Below the pieces are notes generated by a model that saw only the letters and a list, made by a program, of their open reading frames with translations, was not told the origin of the DNA and made no database searches. The position numbers were made by a program, and so were the translations under genes. Below, piece after piece: positions 29,601 through 39,331 of a DNA stretch of 64,000 nucleotides (positions within the stretch are counted from its first letter, which is position 1; every line of letters begins with the position of its first letter). The DNA comes from Chionis minor. Lineage: Eukaryota; Chordata; Aves; Charadriiformes; Chionididae. Location: contig VZSF01000959.1 of NCBI GenBank assembly GCA_013398295.1, positions 256,312 to 320,311 of the forward strand, in the 5' to 3' direction.

Positions 29601-32486
29601 TAGTGAGGGGGGACTTCCCAAGTACAAGCTGCAGCCCGTTAGACCTCAAGTGCAAGCCTCTCTGTACTCAGGCAGCAGCTGGTGGCTTTACAGGGGCCCA
29701 CAGAGAAGAGGATGACCATGGCCTCCATCTCCCTTGTGTGTCCAGCTGTGATGCCGTAATGAGATTGATGCTTTTCCTCAGATTATTTTTCCATGCAAGC
29801 AATCATGGTTGTTGCTATGGAGAAGTTATTTGTGAATGGGCGGAAGTCATCTGGGTGGCTGTTTCAGCAACACCTGCCCTCCTATTCACAAGTCAGACAA
29901 AGCCAAGTTCACAACCTGAAATAGCCTAAAGTGCTGTCCCTTGGGACCTCATTCCTGGTGCTTAATCCGGAAAGTGGGTAGGGAGTCAGGCAAAGGATAA
30001 AAGCTTGCTCACTGTCAGATTCTGTTTCTTAACCCCCCCTCCCTCTGTGTACACACAAAGGATGGATTCTGGTAGTCATTTACTTCCCCAGGACTGACTG
30101 TGCACAAAACCAGCCCCCAGTGGTTGGTCTCCGTTCTTCGTGTGCCTCTGACAGCCCGACCTGGTCTCTCTTCATCCCCAGTCCAATGCTGCGGCTTCCC
30201 TGGTAAACCCCCAGCCAGGGGCCTGCAGGGCACCAGTAATTTATCACTAGTCCCAGGGGTTTGACCCTTTTGAGACGAGAAGGAAACACTCACCATGCAA
30301 AATTTACGGGACGCTTACCCCCATGCTGACAGCAGGCCGTATAATAGTAGCAAACCTTTCCCCTGTACACTCTTTGTACCATGCTGAGCACCGCTCTGTC
30401 CCCATGAAGAAGGTGGAAGAGAAGCTGGAATACTGGATGGACAAGTATGAAAATGACACAGACGCTAAAGACGAAGAACTGGATGCCCTAAAAACATTAA
30501 AGGCAAACAACTTGGAAACGCTGCAGAGGCTTGCCACGGAGGTAAGACATGAGCAGCATCTCGGTGCTCAGCCATGCAAAACCACATCCCGGCTTTTTCT
30601 CACTCTCGTTCAGATAAGGAACCAGGACCCTGGAAACAAAAATCAGTAATCTTGAGGTATAGGGTGCGATTATCAGCACTGGTCCTGGGAAGGCAGGGAC
30701 CAAGCAGTCATCTTCTATTTGCCACCTGTGAAATCGAGGAGGGATGTTGTTTCCCCTCCAGCTATTTTCAAATATCAGCGAGTAACAGAGAGCTATTGAC
30801 AGCCTTTGTGAAGGGCAAAGACACCAGTGGTGCCTCCTCTTGATTTGTTGCTTCAGTCTGAAATCTGCTCCTTCTAGCAACATCTGGGTATGCCAGGCTG
30901 AGACTGGAAAAGGCAGCTCCATCCCTTCCTGGCGACGCACAGTGCCGTTAGAAGGGAACTGATTCCAGTTAAAACCATTCCTGCTCCACTTTTGTTTCTT
31001 GGCTAACTGCCAGGCTCTGCTCACAGCTATGCAGGCAGTGGAGCAGGCAGCACAGGGCAGAGGGAAGTGTCTAGAAAAAGGGGTGTTTTAAAGCCAGAAA
31101 GACTGGAGTTGTAATCATTCCTTACTGTCACTGGGCCTGAGACGACGGGATCAAGTTAGGTGTTTCCCTGCTTGTGGGCTTCATTTTTCACTCTGTAGGC
31201 TGTCACCTCAGCGTCCCAAGTGTGTTTGTACATCATCTGCTGCCCAGCCTGGGGGAGCATGGGGCCTTCCCACCACCATCTGTTGCCCCAGACGCCATCA
31301 GACAACCATTTTACAGCGCGGGATCGGAGGGTCAATTACATCCAGGCCGTGAGAGGTTTCACTTTGGCAGCAGCTCTCAGTGCCTTAGGACTGATGGTGG
31401 TAATGAGCAACATTTGCCATCTGGATTCAGGAGGGATCAAATAAAGGAGGTGGGGGAGGAAGGTCCACACTCACACATTACCCTTGGGCTGCCGGTGAGC
31501 TCCTTGGCGCGCAGGGTGGGCTCCCGCACCGCGACCCGCGGGCCAGGGCAGCCTGGTGGGGCTGTGGGAAGCGTGTCGCGAGGAGGATGAGGCCAGAGGA
31601 GGCAACTCCTTGCACCAGGGTCCAGATGAGCCCTGCCCTGCCAAGCTGCTGGGCAGAGTGAGCCTAGAAGTTGGCCCTACAGTTTCAGGGATGTGTTTTT
31701 CACGTGTCTGTTTCCAACGCTGGGCTGTCTTGCAGTGCCAGATGTTCGAGGAAACCATCATCAGTGACCGGGCAGAAAAGGAGGCTAAAAGAAGACAACG
31801 AGAGCAGGATGCCCTGGAGCTGAAGAGCATCCTGAAGGTAAAGGGGAGCAAAGCCAAGGCAACGCTTTTCCGTCGGCAGCTGGGAGTTAATCACTTGCAC
31901 CACAGGCTTTGTTCAGGTGGCAAATGGCCTGAGAACGCTGGCTGGTGTGGGGTGGCACAAGCAAAGGACAGATGAAGCCTGTCCCTTTCTTCTGGGGCTG
32001 ACACAAAGCCAGCAGCTAGCTGCGGGTTTGAGATGGGATCAAAGGGGAGAAGCCAGTCTCCTCAAATGATTTGGGGCTGTGCTCATCACACCAGCCCCAC
32101 TGCATGGGCGACACAGGGAGCGCCACGAGGCAGTTCCACTGCTCATCCCCTTGCCACCAGTAACAGATGCCCTCGGCCCAGACACGGACACCTTCAGCAA
32201 CCAGCACAGGCTGAACTGCCACTGCCCGGGCCAGGGTTTCCCTCTGGCAGCTGGGGAGCACAGGAGAGAGTTTCTGTCCATCGAGCCGTACCAGGTACCC
32301 CAACGAGTGATTTCCCCTGAGACCCCTCTCTCTTGCTTCCAGCTGCAGGCCTGGTGGAGAGGTGCAATGGTCCGCAGAAACCTGGGCCCCTACCAGGCCC
32401 TCAGGAAGATTCGGGAGAAACAGCTATTAAAACAGAAAGAAAAAGGGAAGGAGGAAAAATACAGAACAAAGAAAAAGACACGATAA
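8609..32486 (+). CDS. IQCG: IQ motif containing G (dynein regulatory complex subunit 9)
   Basis: IQCG/DRC9 belongs to the nexin-dynein regulatory complex that links outer doublets in motile cilia and sperm flagella; it binds calmodulin and pairs with IQCD (DRC10). Nine coding exons from 13716 to 32486 are joined in phase, all GT-AG, and follow the human protein: [17 protein letters not shown], then [63 protein letters not shown], and a C-terminal IQ motif [12 protein letters not shown] with a Lys-rich tail. Most of the middle is predicted coiled coil. Taking the ATG at 8609, the protein would be 417 residues against 443 in human; from the internal ATG at 13738 it would be 398. The N-terminus is poorly conserved, so the start is uncertain. 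Intact, on the plus strand, divergent from RPL35A and convergent with LRCH3. Confidence 0.93.
8644..13715 (+). other. IQCG: IQCG intron 1
   Basis: About 5 kb. The first 300 bases are still CpG island, including a G-rich tract at 8765-8784. The rest is AT-rich with T-runs at 9978, 10484 and 11310. I see no CR1 and no recognisable gene. A possible small alternative exon lies at 12479-12515. Confidence 0.5.
12479..12515 (+). other. IQCG: Possible alternative 5' exon of IQCG
   Basis: A weak acceptor (CAACAAAG) precedes 37 nt that contain ATG ATA ACA GTT TCA GAG AAA TTA TA and end at a perfect GTAAGT donor. The phase 2 end would join in frame to 13716, giving [16 protein letters not shown]. It cannot be used together with the coding version of the 8609 exon without breaking the frame, so it would be an alternative start. 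Confidence 0.25.
13716..13863 (+). CDS. IQCG: IQCG exon with [11 protein letters not shown]
   Basis: Acceptor TTCCCCATAG, donor GTATGT. Encodes [17 protein letters not shown] and then the conserved [17 protein letters not shown]. An internal ATG at 13738 could serve as the start. Ends in phase 0. Confidence 0.85.
13864..17336 (+). other. IQCG: IQCG intron, no element identified
   Basis: About 3.5 kb of AT-rich intron. It has a T-run near 16237-16258 and short open frames without splice or homology support. Nothing else is seen. Confidence 0.5.
17337..17581 (+). CDS. IQCG: IQCG exon, polar linker to NLRKIQADR
   Basis: 245 nt from acceptor CCTTTTTAG to donor GTGAGT, phase 0 to phase 2. Encodes [17 protein letters not shown] and a low-conservation polar stretch, ending in [11 protein letters not shown], which aligns with the human ETLKKIQIDR. 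Confidence 0.9.
17582..18757 (+). other. IQCG: IQCG intron with a short tandem duplication
   Basis: Intronic. The only notable content is the 28-bp tandem repeat at 18122-18177. Confidence 0.6.
18122..18177. repeat. Perfect 28-bp tandem duplication
   Basis: Two identical adjacent 28-base units (18122-18149 and 18150-18177), each starting CAGATTGGGGAGCTGAGCAT. Identity suggests a recent duplication. Confidence 0.95.
18758..18886 (+). CDS. IQCG: IQCG coiled-coil exon
   Basis: 129 nt, acceptor CTGGCAG, donor GTCAGT, phase 2 to phase 2. Encodes [18 protein letters not shown], then [19 protein letters not shown], matching the human SDVIADTIKEL and NSLLQALSKERENKMHFYD. Confidence 0.95.
18887..20995 (+). 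other. IQCG: IQCG intron, nothing notable
   Basis: About 2.1 kb of intron. A tRNA B-box-like string at 19550 has no cloverleaf around it. No repeat is recognised. Confidence 0.5.
20996..21077 (+). CDS. IQCG: IQCG coiled-coil exon
   Basis: 82 nt, acceptor TTTCTTCAG, donor GTGAGA, phase 2 to phase 0. Encodes [20 protein letters not shown], aligning with the human EEKGRKQIISLQKQLINVKK. Confidence 0.95.
21078..27916 (+). other. IQCG: Largest IQCG intron, with a GC-rich block
   Basis: About 6.8 kb. Most is ordinary intron. The block at about 24150-25060 is richer in G and C and open on both strands: a 142-codon plus-strand frame at 24158-24586 and a minus-strand frame at 24699-25103. Neither has recognisable motifs or repeat signature. 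It may be an old degraded element or an unannotated non-coding exon; I cannot say which. Confidence 0.4.
27917..28078 (+). CDS. IQCG: IQCG coiled-coil exon
   Basis: 162 nt, acceptor CTCCACTAG, donor GTAAGC, phase 0 at both ends. Encodes [19 protein letters not shown] and then [20 protein letters not shown]; conserved with human ANLKDQLQEMKAK and QIAQTQKKCNRTEELLVEEI. Confidence 0.97.
28722..28796 (+). CDS. IQCG: IQCG coiled-coil exon
   Basis: 75 nt, acceptor CTGATCACAG, donor GTGAAT, phase 0. Encodes [17 protein letters not shown] followed by NFLRLQHK. Confidence 0.95.
28797..30409 (+). other. IQCG: IQCG intron, nothing notable
   Basis: About 1.6 kb of intron without recognisable repeats or RNA genes. 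Confidence 0.5.
30410..30541 (+). CDS. IQCG: IQCG coiled-coil exon
   Basis: 132 nt, donor GTAAGA, phase 0. Encodes [18 protein letters not shown] and then [20 protein letters not shown]; human has KLEERLEFWMEKYDKDTE. The acceptor ends ATGAAGAAG, a tandem NAGNAG site that would include or drop the first Lys. Confidence 0.95.
30542..31735 (+). other. IQCG: IQCG intron, nothing notable
   Basis: About 1.2 kb of moderately GC-rich intron with no supported feature. Confidence 0.5.
31736..31837 (+). CDS. IQCG: IQCG exon before the IQ motif
   Basis: 102 nt, acceptor CTTGCAG, donor GTAAAG, phase 0. Encodes a highly charged helix, [20 protein letters not shown], then LKSILK, matching the human DLLELKSVIK that leads into the IQ motif. 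Confidence 0.95.
31838..32342 (+). other. IQCG: Last IQCG intron
   Basis: About 500 bases. It is open on several frames because of GC content; no feature is supported. Confidence 0.5.
32343..32486 (+). CDS. IQCG: IQCG last coding exon with IQ motif
   Basis: Acceptor TTGCTTCCAG. Encodes [20 protein letters not shown], the calmodulin-binding IQ motif, then a Lys/Glu-rich tail ending KKKTR and TAA at 32484-32486. Confidence 0.97.
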   Translation: MQAWWRGAMVRRNLGPYQALRKIREKQLLKQKEKGKEEKYRTKKKTR

Positions 32487-32557
32487 GTACAGAAACCTGG
32501 CTGCATGGCTGTTGCTGGGCAGGGCGCTGTGGTCCGTCTGTCCGTCAGGCGGGACAA

Positions 32558-32563
32558 AATAAA
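32558..32563 (+). terminator. IQCG: IQCG polyadenylation signal
   Basis: AATAAA 72 bases after the stop codon, followed by a GT-rich stretch (GGGGTGTTCTGG, GGGGTTTGTGATGGG) typical of a cleavage downstream element. Cleavage is expected near 32575-32590. Confidence 0.8.
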
Positions 32564-32793
32564 CCATGTTACAGAGCTTGGGGTGTTCTGGAGAATGGGG
32601 TTTGTGATGGGCATAGTTCAGGTGAAGCCACAGAAACTCTTAAGGTCTTAAAGCTGCCCTTGTACAGAAGAGACACAGTTTCTGCAGCAGAAAGGGGATT
32701 TGCATCAAAGCAGTGAGAAACGCTGTATCCCCCAGAGTGCTTCATGGCAACCTGACAGCGGGAGGTAACGCTGTGAACAGCCTAGAAACTCAC

Positions 32794-33027
32794 CTGCGTG
32801 GGCCGCTCTGCGCCGAGGACCTCCTCTGCGGACCCTAAAACACCGGCTGTGGCCGAAGCGCTGGTGTCCGCTGCGGCTCCGAGTCCGGCGGGGAGGCCAA
32901 GTCGCCCGCATCCGGGCGCAGGCAGCACTCTCCCTGCCGTCAGCGCTGGCATCGGGTCGGTGGGGAGAAAACTGCTGACAGTTTGCAGTGTAAACACAAG
33001 GGCAGTCAAAAGCACGCAGGTTTCCAT
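32794..33027 (-). other. Possible first exon encoding a signal peptide, in a CpG-rich block
   Basis: On the minus strand an ATG at 33027 (G at -3, G at +4) opens 78 codons ending exactly at a strong donor, CAG followed by GTGAGT (32793-32788). The first 20 residues, METCVLLTALVFTLQTVSSF, look like a secretory signal peptide; the rest is Ala/Gly/Pro-rich. CpG density from about 32790 to 33440 is that of a promoter island. I do not recognise the protein and found no second exon; the gene would have to run antisense under the 3' end of IQCG. Chance is a real alternative in such GC-rich sequence. Confidence 0.25.
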
Positions 33028-34564
33028 TCCCACAGCCCTGCAAAATGTCAGCACGTAGACAGAATAGCTGCAAATACCTTCCAGCCGAGGGAGGCAACAA
33101 CGGAAAAAGACAGCTGGCCGCGCTGCCTCCGGGAGCTGCTCGGCCAACCCGCCGCCCTGGCCCCTGGCTCTGCGCAGCGAGAGGAGGCAGCAGGCAGGGA
33201 GAGAAGCTGCTGGGGGCAGCCGAGGGGAGACCCCTCTCCTGCCACAACTGTCCATCGCCTGCAGGTCTGTGCACAAAGCAAAACCAGCCCGGCCTTTGAG
33301 CCGCTCGTTTCCGATGCTCCCGCGCAGGAGGGCGAGCTCAAACCGCACACTCTGCCGCGCTCTTTGCGACCGGCCCCTGCCGGCGCCACCCAAACGCCCC
33401 CTGCCCCAGCTGAACTGCACCAACGCACTAAAGCTCAAGCGCCATGACTGAGCTGGGCAGCCTTTGGCTCAGAACGCTCTCGGCGGGAGGAGAGGGGCTG
33501 GTGCCCGGCTATCAGGCAGAGCACATTGCCAAGGGAGCACTTAAATTTCAGATACTCCAGACAAACTTGCCTTAGAAGTACTGGCATTACCGCTGGAGCA
33601 CTGCTGCTTACTTGAAGCCAGAGCACATTCCCGCTTTCCGTGGTCCCCGCGTGGTGCTAAGCACTGGGATCACTCCGGTCCGACGCCAGGGCTGTGCTCA
33701 CACCCCGCATCCGCACCACGGCTCCCTGCTGCAGGAGGCACCGCAGGGCAACCCCGGGAGTTACAGTCCTGATTTTAACTCTCCTTTTTCACGTGCTGCT
33801 GACCTGCTACATTTCCTTCGGGACTAGTATTTTCCATAGGTGGTGGGTGTTAACAGGTGACACGTTTAGGTGGAAGGAATGAAGTTTGACCATAAACTCT
33901 TCAGAGGTTTTGAGCTAAGGAAAAAGCAGGACAGGAGGAAGGGGCAGTAGATCTCCACTGTTTCTATCAATCTCTGGGCACACGTTAGTACTACAACAAA
34001 ACAACTGAAAGCTGAAGTGTGGCATTGGCTGGGCTGTGCCTGCTGGTCAGCAGAGAACAATATATAACATAATTCTGAAAAAATCCTCTGCATCCAGGGA
34101 TTCTGCCAAGGCTGGGGTCCCCTGGTTCCTGATGCCAGCGTTAAGAGCGCTCGCTATGGTTATGGTACACCAACTCCCTGGAGCCGCAGCGAACATGCCA
34201 GTAGGAAGTTAACACACTGCACAGGATCATGAAATAATTCAAAACTTCCATTTCCGTGACCAGTATCTCAAAGAGAGAAAAACAAAAAAACCACCCAAAT
34301 CATAAATTACATGAGCACAGCAAAGTCTGCTTCTAAAATCAGGAAGGTCTGTTGTCTGTAGAAGAAGGGGTAGTTTTTATTTCAAAAATGAAATTATAAA
34401 AGTTAAAAAAAAGCAACAGTAGAGTTGGGTTTGCTCTCCAGTAAGATAGGGGGGTGCTGAAATCTTGAGTCCCAACATGAGCGTCCTGGCCCCTGGGTGA
34501 CAGGGTGATGGGGGCAGAGGTTTTTAACCTGACTGAACCCACGAGCTTTCCGTGGCCACACTGC

Positions 34565-34626
34565 CATCCATCCATCCATCCATCCATCCATCCCTCCCTC
34601 CCTCCATCCATCCCTCCATCCCTCCC
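34565..34626. repeat. CATC/CCTC tetranucleotide microsatellite
   Basis: Consecutive CATC units with interspersed CCTC variants. Translated frames across it give meaningless Pro/Ser/Ile or Met/Asp/Gly/Trp runs. Confidence 0.95.
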
Positions 34627-35179
34627 CACCTCCCGGCCTCCTCCGCTGCGCCACCCCGTCCCAGAGGCGCTGCTCTCCTTACCAGCCTTACCTTGCTCCC
34701 TCAGAATCCCCAGCGCATTTCTGCTCCTTGGCCATGCAGCTGCCAGGTGAGCAGGTGGAGGGCATCCAGTGGTGGGAGCACACAGCAGTGTCCCAAAACC
34801 CAGCGCTGCTGAGGAACCTTGCCAGGGTTGGCACTGCTCTTTTTTTCCAGCTATGGATAGATGGGATCGAAGTGCACATCCATGGTATTTTCTGCAGGCA
34901 AATCCAGAAATCGCAAGCCCTTTGGCTTCCAGAGGTAAATGGAGAAGAAAGGCTGGAGATTGAAGCTGGTTGAGAGGTGGCCTTAGACAGAGGGACAGAA
35001 ATGAACAACTGGAGAGAGCTGGGCAGCCCTGAGGGAATTGTCCCAAGTGACCAACGGAGTCATCACAGGTCAATAAAGGATGCTGAAGCAGCTGGGTGAG
35101 CAGGGAACAGCACCACGGGGGATTCAGCGTCTACAAAGCAGGGAGAGTTTGTGAATCTCTGGCAATTTCTAGACCTCGC

Positions 35180-35203
35180 TTTTTTTTTTTTTTAAAAAAA
35201 AAA
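35180..35203. repeat. T14-A10 self-complementary tract
   Basis: Fourteen T followed directly by ten A. It can form a perfect hairpin or DNA cruciform and is prone to length change. Confidence 0.9.
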
Positions 35204-35719
35204 GAAACTAGGTATGAGAGGGAAGAAAAAAGAGGAATGAACATTTTGGCTAACAAGCATAAACCTCTGAAATGCTGCAGGGATATGAAGCAGGGGCGCA
35301 AGTTTTACAGCTCAAACCCAAGACAGGATAAAACCAAGCTAAAGACGAGAATGGCAAGGAGCACCAGTACTAGCAGCAGCAAACTGCCCAAACCTAGAAT
35401 GCACATTTTACTTTGAGAAGGCAAAAAAAAAAAAAGTGTGGGGAGGGAAGGGAGGAGCAAAGGATTCTGTACAAAATCACTGCTTCTTAGTGTCTGGGGA
35501 AAGTTAAAAATATCCCCAAGAAAAAGCTTCTGATGTGGCTACAGAATGTGTGTAAAAATGCTAAATTTTTTCTATCCTGGTTAACTATGAAAACAAGAGA
35601 AACAAACCAGGTCCATTAACTGCCAACTGTGACGATGGGGAAGGGGAATAAACACCCTACAGAGGATGGATGCGACATTCATTGATGCAACAGAAAAACA
35701 GCAGGACAAATACTGTAAT

Positions 35720-38700
35720 TCATGTAAGTTTTAAAACTTTATTTCAAATTACCCATGGTTTCCTTTTATATTACCAATGTGCTAGAAGTTCACACTACTG
35801 GCAGAATACAGGCAATTTAAAATAAAGTATACAATATTCAGACACATTTATATGTAACAGACTTAGAAATTATGGAATGTATTTACAGACATACAGCATG
35901 GGATGAAGCTTTAAAATCCTTTACTCTATTAATTACACGTTTACACTGTTTTCAGAAATAACAAAATTAGACCGCTTTGTAAAACACCACAATATCTATA
36001 CAAAAGAATTTTTTAGGATGTCCAAATTCACCTTAAAAGTCCTCTGTTTCTAAAACATTTTTTCTAAGAACCATTTATAGTCATAAAAGGGTAAAAATAC
36101 CTTTTGCCATTGTGTCACACCAAGAGGTGTTCCCAGCGCTGTAAGAAGTTGCCTCTGGTTTCGTTCAAGCAGGTCACTGAGGTCGGGGCCCCCACGAAAG
36201 CCTGCCCCTTCACAAGGGGAAGGCCCAAACCCCGGCTGTTTTGCCCCGACGCCGCAATGGCATCGGGGGCTGCCGAGTGCCTGTGCCACTCGACCGTCAG
36301 CCTGGTCCCTGCTGAGCCCCAAACGCTGCTCAGCGCTCCACACGGTTTGGGGAAGGATGGTGACACAATGGAGTCAGTGTACAAACACCAGCAAGAACGA
36401 AACACTTGGCTTCCTCCCACATCCTCCAACACAAATGCCCCGGAGAGGAAAGACAATTGCCTCTTTGCTTTAACACACAAAATAGAACGTTATACACGTT
36501 TTCTTTAAAATACTCTTTTCACGGGATACAACAAAAATTGCACATAAATACATCGAGAAATCCCAATCCATTTTGCAAAACAGAACTGAAGTTGGTTTTG
36601 GTATAATACATTAAATAAACCGCATGATGAAACTTCAGGTTTGGATTTTCATCCTAAACATCTGGTCAAGATTTAGTGTTTGCCAGCATGAAAACACAGG
36701 ATTATAAATGTCGAAGTAATGTGACAACATACATTGACGCTGCCAGAGTGAACCGGTGCTTAGAGCAAGGTGACGCGGGGGACGTAGCGCCCGCCCAGCC
36801 CTGCAAGCGCTGCTCCTTACACGAACTCAGGTGCTGCGCGCGCACCCCTCGCACAGACGAGGAGCTGCATTAACCAGGCACGACAGGAAATCGCCATTTC
36901 TTGCAGTTCAGGCTCAAGCCCCCCACCCCAATAATTTCTAAAAACTAGTATGAATGAAATCGGTCAAACTTCCACCAACCTGAATACTGGGGTTTTTTTA
37001 TCTTCCCTAAGTGCTGGAAGCTGGACTGGAGCAAACACCACAGCCTCACAATTCCATGAAGGGAACTGTTTTCTTAAAATGGGAATATTTAAATAGCCTA
37101 CAAAGGATGTGCTATTAAAAAGCTAACATGCCCCTGTAACAATACAGGTGACCTGATGTTGGAAACTCAGATGAAGTCAGTGCCCCCCTCTTTCAAATCC
37201 TGTGCAGAGACAAACAGACAAGAAATGCTTGTGGTCTGTACTGCTGGCCGTGAGTGGCAGGATCTTCCACTCGTGAAACTAGAGCAGAGACTTCAGACAC
37301 TTTTATATAACCTTTTAAGAATTACCAGCACTCCTTGCAAGCGAAATTAAGCGAAACACAAGACCTGCTTAAGGAGGAAAGTACGTCTGTGTGGAGCTGC
37401 TCTCTTCCTATATGTATTGCAAGTTGTTGGCATTTTCATTTCTCGCAGGGCAACACACTTACCCAGTATGAAAAGGTTTCTCTTTTTCGCTGTGCAGTTT
37501 TAAATACCCTTCAGGTGGGTTTTTTTCCTCTGCTTGCAACATGATCAGCCAATGCCAATAAGAAGCACTGGAATAATTATGTGACATAAGGGACTCCACA
37601 GTCTGCACCGTGGACCTTGAAAGAAATACATGAAGCAAAACAAGAGTGGAAACAAAACTGCAAATCAAAAGGGGAAAAATCCAACTAAGACCAGCCCTTG
37701 CCAGTGTTCCCATGGTGAGTTTACTTCAGCAAAAATGAATTCTAGCTAGCCTGTTCCCATTTGTTCTTCCTCCTTTATCCCCATGAAATCCTCCCGGCGT
37801 ACTCTGCTTCAGATCTATCCCCAGATGCAGTACCTCCAAAGTTGGTCTCAGACCCTGTGCAGCATGGATTAGTAGCATAACGTTCTGGGATGCTTTAAAG
37901 TGGCCTAAAACTTAGCAAAAGAACTGCATGGGTGGAGAACTGGATTTCGCAATGTCTTTTTGGGGAAAAAAAAATAAATTATTGTAACAGATCTGGTAGT
38001 GAGCTTGGCCTTGTCACTAGGACCAGAGCACACAGAGCTAGTCTTTGTTTCACAGGTCGATTTTCCAGCAAAATGCAAAACTTGTCGGCTGCCTCTCCCA
38101 TTCCTGTGTATCGAATTTCCATTTCTATGTTAAGGAAAGGGGAAGTAAGTAATGGCAGTTCTGTAAAACCAGTGCATCTCTACACAAATTCCAATGATAA
38201 AAGGCTTTGTTTACTGAAGCCTTGTCAAATCCCAAAATAGAAGCTACTTTTCGCAACAGATCGCTGCTTTGGCAACATGCAGCCCACCTGTGGAAATTCA
38301 GTAATTGCGTCCTTAAAATGGTAATTTTCTCAGTGGCTGGGACATTCACCAGTGTTGGCATGTCTGCATGGGATGCTTCAGCCCCTAATAAACTTATTAT
38401 TTGAGAATGGGTTTCCAATGATTAGCATGGCAGGCTGTAATTCTCCACCCCGCAGTGAAAATACACACACGGTTCCTGATGACACCTGGTCATCATCTGA
38501 CAAAACTACTGAGTAACCAAACGCATCCCTACGTGACCAGAAGGGGAAGTGAGAGGAGGCAGGAGATCTCCCTCCACAGATGTTGGAAAAAATTTTCAGA
38601 TAAAGACGTGTTAAAACCTAAAAAGGAAGTGAACCCAAAAAGAATGCTAACGTGATTAATACAATTTGAACAGTTCTGCTTTAGTATCTTTTACTTAGGT

Positions 38701-39331
38701 ATTTCTTGCAGAGAAAACATGCAGTATTTTTTCCCTTCGGAAAAAAAAATATGTTTTTTTTCCTTCAAATATTACGAAATGAGAACATGCCAACACAAGT
38801 TACAGCTGCATGAGGTTCTTCCCTATTATCAAACACCACAGGTTAAGATTGTGTGCTGCAATTTTTTTAATACATAATAGAAATAGCTGTTGCTCTTTGG
38901 AGGCAAAGAAATTCCCTTTCTTTCAACCCTGCTGGGAAGGGAAAAGAAATTTCGTTCCCCATGTGCCCACTGCAGCAACATCTCTCTCTTCTTTTTTTTT
39001 TTTTTTTCAAACAAACGAATTCCCTTAGGAATCGCTTTCCAAACTCTACACCCATGTCTTCAAGTCCACAAGGGCAGTGGATCCCTGCCCTCCTCCCAAT
39101 GAACTCTATTTTTTTTTTAAATAAGGGGCAAAAATATTGATAATAAAAATGTTATTGGAAACTGTTGCGATCTCCAAAAAAATGGAGAAATGAAGTAAAA
39201 CATTCCTGTCAGGAATCATGGAAACTCATTTCCTTAGAACAGAGCTCTGTGTGTTTGGATGCACTGCATGGGCAGTAAAGTCTTCATGTCCTTCTGCTTA
39301 GCCAAGGTAACCCAAAAGGTCCCGGAGGTCT
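35720..39331 (-). other. LRCH3: LRCH3 3' UTR (inferred)
   Basis: From the LRCH3 stop at 39334-39332 there is no acceptor-preceded coding sequence down to a clear AATAAA at 35743-35738. Sequence next to that signal is AT-rich and UTR-like. This implies a 3.6-kb 3' UTR. A possible nearer signal (ATTAAA-like, about 38871) could give a short form. GC-rich patches at 36180-36340 and 36770-36850 are unexplained. The extent is inferred; part could be intergenic. Confidence 0.5.
35738..35743 (-). terminator. LRCH3: Probable LRCH3 distal polyadenylation signal
   Basis: AATAAA on the minus strand in an AT-rich setting. It is the clearest canonical signal downstream of the LRCH3 stop. Confidence 0.5.

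Larger units (their letters stand above)
32600..35719. other. Intergenic interval between convergent IQCG and LRCH3
   Basis: About 3.1 kb. It contains the GC-rich block with a possible minus-strand first exon (32794-33440), a CATC microsatellite at 34565-34626, and a T14A10 self-complementary tract at 35180-35203. Long open frames that cross the microsatellite are low-complexity artefacts. No other gene is recognised. Confidence 0.5.

Noticed and set aside
34339..35073. 244-codon minus-strand open frame
   Set aside because: It runs through the CATC microsatellite, giving Met/Asp/Gly/Trp repeats, and has no recognisable motif elsewhere.
36050..36343. 97-codon minus-strand frame in the inferred LRCH3 3' UTR
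   Set aside because: Downstream of the LRCH3 stop with no acceptor or recognised motif; probably chance in a GC-rich patch.
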